Source: Acidobacteriota bacterium (GTDB taxonomy: Bacteria; Acidobacteriota; UBA6911; RPQK01; JADFOI01). Taken from it: DNA of 9,057 nt. Under the pieces are notes generated by a model. That model did not search any database and was not told the DNA's origin. It saw only the letters and a list, made by a program, of their open reading frames with translations. Position 1 is the first letter of the stretch. The number at the start of each line of letters is the position of its first letter. The position numbers were made by a program, and so were the translations under genes. Below are positions 7,152 to 9,057 of this stretch, piece after piece. Where the stretch lies: contig JAPYTY010000070.1 of the NCBI GenBank assembly GCA_029942065.1, positions 1-9,057 on the forward strand, written 5' to 3'.

Positions 7152-7358
7152 TAGCCCGGATTATGCATAGGTTCTCGTGACGAAGCGCCGAAGGCGCCGG
7201 CCTGACAAGGCCGCGCGACGGGAGGGCCCCGCAGGCGTACCAGTAGGTACGTTGAGGAGACCGACCGAGCGCAACACCGTCAGGATGGATGATTTTTCGC
7301 TTCGCTCAGATGAAGGCGGACGGCGATGCAGTCGAGAATTTATGCATATTCCGGGCTA
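7152..7358. mobile_element. MITE-like non-coding element with terminal inverted repeats
   Basis: The left end (7152-7181) and the reverse complement of the right end (7331-7358) align at 25 of 28 positions with one 2-nt gap. Both begin TAGCCCGGA, share TATGCATA and TTCTCG, and end in AC. The 207-bp element carries no transposase and no credible gene. Its interior has several short hairpins: GCGCC-GAA-GGCGC (7185-7197), GGCC-TGACAA-GGCC (7199-7212) and CGTACC-AGTA-GGTACG (7236-7251). A TA dinucleotide stands at each outer edge (7152-7153, 7357-7358), which could be part of the repeat or a TA target duplication; flanking bases show no longer duplication. A deleted relative lies at 336-388. It separates prs from rplY, which normally follow each other closely. 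The parent transposon family is not identified. Confidence 0.72.
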
Positions 7359-7363
7359 GAGAA

Positions 7364-7393
7364 TTGTGCAAAGTAGGGACAAAGGGTTAGAAT
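7364..7393 (+). promoter_or_regulatory. Possible rplY promoter just outside the MITE-like element
   Basis: TAGAAT at 7388-7393 (5 of 6 matches to TATAAT) lies 18 bp after TTGTGC at 7364-7369 (3 of 6). This would start transcription near 7400 and leave a leader of about 28 nt that carries the GGAG ribosome-binding site (7416-7419), 8 nt before the rplY ATG. The -35 box is weak. Its position just outside the right end of the element suggests that rplY and pth can be transcribed despite the insertion. Confidence 0.4.
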
Positions 7394-7427
7394 AACGGTT
7401 TTTGAATTTCCTGATGGAGTTTGAGAT

Positions 7428-8114
7428 ATGGACCAGGTAACGGTACAGGCTGAGGAGCGGGAACAACTGGGGAAAGGCCCGAACCGCCGTTTGCGCGCGC
7501 AAGGTAGACTCCCGGCAGTGATTTACGGCCATGGAGTCCAGTCCCAGGCGGTGAGTGTGGCAATCCGGGATGTTGACCACATCCTTCGTTCCGAATCCGG
7601 ACACAACACCATTTTCAAACTGGAGGTGGGCAAGAGCTCAAATAATGTGCTCATCAAAGACTACCAGTTGGATCCGCTTCAAGGCACCCTTTTACACGCC
7701 GATTTCCTGACCGTCTCCATGGATGAAAAAATGACCTTTGCTGTCCCGATTCAGACCGAAGGGACTTCAGTGGGGGTAGTAGCCGGAGGCGTACTGGATC
7801 TGGTTCTGAGAGAAATCGAACTGGAGTGTTTCCCGGCAGACCTGCCGGATCACATCGTGATCGATGTAACCGATCTCGAAATAGGCGATTCCATCAGAGT
7901 GGAAGCCTTGAACCTGGACCTTTCCAAGGTCAATGTTATTTCTGATTCTGCTTTGGTTGTTCTGACCGTTGTACCGCCACATGTGGAGAAGGAGCCTGAA
8001 GAGGTTGCCCTCGAAGAAGAAGAACTCCTGGAAGGCGAGGAAGCTGGAGAACCCGAGGTGACCGGGAAAGGCAAGGACGCGGCCGAAGAGGAGACCAAGA
8101 AAGAAGAGGAGTAA
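7428..8114 (+). CDS. rplY: Large ribosomal subunit protein bL25, Ctc form
   Basis: bL25 binds 5S rRNA in the 50S subunit; the long two-domain form is the general stress protein Ctc/TL5. The 228-residue product shows the N-terminal 5S-binding domain (about 5-93) with the family pattern GKGPNRRLRAQGRLPAVIYG (15-34) and HADFLTV (90-96). The C-terminal domain follows, with VPIQTEG (106-112), GGVLDLVLREIELECFPADL (120-139) and DVTDLEIGDSI (146-156). A low-complexity acidic tail (186-228) holds 19 Glu in 43 residues; acidic tails are common in this form. The ATG has a good GGAG 8 nt upstream. It lies 69 nt beyond a MITE-like element that separates it from prs. The tail's last Glu codons double as the ribosome-binding site of pth, 7 nt downstream. 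A ctc symbol would be equally acceptable. Confidence 0.95.
   Translation: MDQVTVQAEEREQLGKGPNRRLRAQGRLPAVIYGHGVQSQAVSVAIRDVDHILRSESGHNTIFKLEVGKSSNNVLIKDYQLDPLQGTLLHADFLTVSMDEKMTFAVPIQTEGTSVGVVAGGVLDLVLREIELECFPADLPDHIVIDVTDLEIGDSIRVEALNLDLSKVNVISDSALVVLTVVPPHVEKEPEEVALEEEELLEGEEAGEPEVTGKGKDAAEEETKKEEE
8106..8111 (+). promoter_or_regulatory. Ribosome-binding site for pth inside the end of rplY
   Basis: GAGGAG overlaps the last two Glu codons and the first G-containing boundary of the rplY reading frame, and sits 10 nt before the GTG at 8122. It is the only strong Shine-Dalgarno nearby and supports GTG as the pth start, since no ATG lies near the conserved N-terminus. Confidence 0.65.
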
Positions 8115-8121
8115 CGTTCGC

Positions 8122-8682
8122 GTGTACTTGGTCACCGGTCTTGGCAATCCAGGCCGCTCTTATTCGAAGACAAGGCACAACGTCGGGTTCATGGTGGTTG
8201 ACTGGATGGCTAAAGAGGCGGGAAGGAAGTTTGCTCCTCTCGGAAGCTATGCCCTGACCTGCACCACGGAGCGAAACGATACGACCGTGATTCTCGCTAA
8301 ACCTCAGACTTATATGAACTCCAGCGGGTTCGCTACCCGCCAGCTTGTGGCCCACTACGGCGTGGACCTGCCGAAGACACTCATCATCTACGATGATCTG
8401 GCCCTTCCCCTGGGTACCATTCGCATCAGGCGATCCGGCGGGTCGAGTGGCCAAAAAGGGATGCAATCGATCATTACGGCTCTCGGAACCGAGGATGTGC
8501 CCCGCTTGCGAATCGGCATCCTGCCGGAGGAACCACCGCCTGACGACTATTCTGATTTTGTTCTGAGACGTTTCAAGAGGAAAGAACGTCCTATTCTCGA
8601 GGAAGTACTGGATCGATCAATTGCGGCAATCGATATTGTCTTGTCCGACGGAATCGAGCAAGCGATGTCTCTGTACAACTAA
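8122..8682 (+). CDS. pth: Peptidyl-tRNA hydrolase
   Basis: Pth cleaves the ester bond of peptidyl-tRNAs that drop off ribosomes, recycling tRNA; it is essential in most bacteria. The 186-residue length is normal. Family motifs are VTGLGNPG with the conserved Asn (N9), TRHNVG with catalytic His (H19), TYMNSSG (63-69, M65/N66) and YDDLALPLG with the His-activating Asp (D91). LRIGI follows in the second half. The GTG start is set by the GLGNPG motif six residues in and by a GAGGAG site in the end of rplY. One departure from the E. coli pattern: the glycine-rich GGHGGHNG loop reads GGSSGQKG (106-113), so the H113/N114 pair of E. coli is Q111/K112 here. The other key residues are kept, so I expect an active enzyme. 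It lies 7 nt after rplY and 27 nt before hppA. Confidence 0.96.
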   Translation: MYLVTGLGNPGRSYSKTRHNVGFMVVDWMAKEAGRKFAPLGSYALTCTTERNDTTVILAKPQTYMNSSGFATRQLVAHYGVDLPKTLIIYDDLALPLGTIRIRRSGGSSGQKGMQSIITALGTEDVPRLRIGILPEEPPPDDYSDFVLRRFKRKERPILEEVLDRSIAAIDIVLSDGIEQAMSLYN

Positions 8683-8709
8683 CCCGGACTAGATAAAGGT
8701 TAACAACGC

Positions 8710-9057
8710 ATGAGCACATACATCATTTTCTTCCCTTTAATTGGACTCCTTGGCCTCATTTGTGCAGGGGTGATCTACTTGGGCATCAAGAAAATCGGCG
8801 TTACCGATGCTCAAATGTTAGAACTCTCCGAATCCATTCACGACGGTGCCATGGTTTTTCTACGCCGTGAATACAGCATCCTGCTCGCCTTCATTCTCCT
8901 GGTTTTCGTTTTTCTCTATCTAGCCATTTCTACCTGGACAGGGATCGCGTTTTTGTGTGGTGCCTTCAGTTCCATGCTGGCCGGGTTTTTCGGGCTGAAA
9001 GCCGCCACCCGCGCCAATGTCCGCACCACCCAGGCCGCCCGGGCTTCCGGTATTGAA
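8710..9057 (+). CDS. hppA: Membrane-bound ion-translocating pyrophosphatase, N-terminal part
   Basis: The first 116 codons of an open frame that continues past the window edge. Membrane pyrophosphatases couple PPi hydrolysis to pumping of H+ or Na+ across the membrane and usually have 650-800 residues and 15-17 helices. Seen here are a first helix (about 3-25), the cytosolic segment SIHDGAMVFLRREY (42-55), matching the family's 'I..GA.AFL.REY' signature, two more helices (about 57-74 and 77-97), and the conserved KAATRANVRTTQAAR (97-111). The catalytic Asp-rich motifs and the residues separating K+-dependent, K+-independent, H+ and Na+ types lie outside the window, so the ion cannot be stated. 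AAAGG at 8695-8699 sits 10 nt before the ATG. The 27-nt gap after pth shows no terminator, so co-transcription is possible. Confidence 0.92.
   Translation, partial: MSTYIIFFPLIGLLGLICAGVIYLGIKKIGVTDAQMLELSESIHDGAMVFLRREYSILLAFILLVFVFLYLAISTWTGIAFLCGAFSSMLAGFFGLKAATRANVRTTQAARASGIE

Noticed and set aside
7152..7358. Interpretation of the element as a HEARO/IscB omega-RNA locus or as an IS200/IS605 end.
   Set aside because: Those elements lack long terminal inverted repeats, and no IscB or TnpB-like coding sequence is present.
7177..7359. A 60-codon open frame within the intergenic repeat.
   Set aside because: It lies inside the inverted-repeat element, is rich in Arg codons from GC-rich hairpins, has no ribosome-binding site, and ends in the right terminal repeat.
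8680..8694. TAACCCGGACTAG after pth resembles the TAGCCCGGA end of the element.
   Set aside because: Only 8 of 9 bases match, it lacks the TATGCATA core, and it overlaps the pth stop codon.

Overview
The window is a moderately GC-rich bacterial chromosome segment in which every gene reads on the + strand. It suggests a Gram-negative-type bacterium, most likely Acidobacteriota or a deltaproteobacterial relative. That is an inference from three things: the gene order TPR protein - ispE - prs - rplY(ctc) - pth, the long exported beta-propeller protein with tandem sandwich modules, and signal peptides ending in WGQ. No marker here fixes the phylum.

Layout. Positions 48-332 encode a short DUF721/DciA-like protein. 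A 53-bp inverted-repeat remnant (336-388) follows directly. Next is a large secreted protein (stop at 3164) with a seven- or eight-bladed beta-propeller and four C-terminal beta-rich modules. A TPR protein with a signal peptide (3219-5147) begins a tight run: ispE overlaps it by 4 nt (TTG start) and prs overlaps ispE by 8 nt. A 426-bp gap (7002-7427) holds REP-like hairpins, a 207-bp MITE-like element with about 28-bp terminal inverted repeats, and a promoter-like site. Then come rplY (bL25, Ctc form), pth (7 nt later, GTG start) and the first 116 codons of a membrane pyrophosphatase, hppA, which runs off the window.

How the genes fit together. ispE (isoprenoid precursors), prs (PRPP for nucleotides, His and Trp), rplY (ribosome) and pth (peptidyl-tRNA recycling) are a widespread housekeeping cluster. 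HppA would add PPi-driven ion pumping. The first two long genes encode exported proteins of unknown role.

I see no defence system, CRISPR array, tRNA/rRNA gene or intact transposase. The most interesting signals are the non-coding inverted-repeat element, present as a full copy and a deleted copy at gene borders; a near-consensus promoter that probably moves the start of the propeller protein; and the A-B-A-B architecture of that protein's C-terminal modules.
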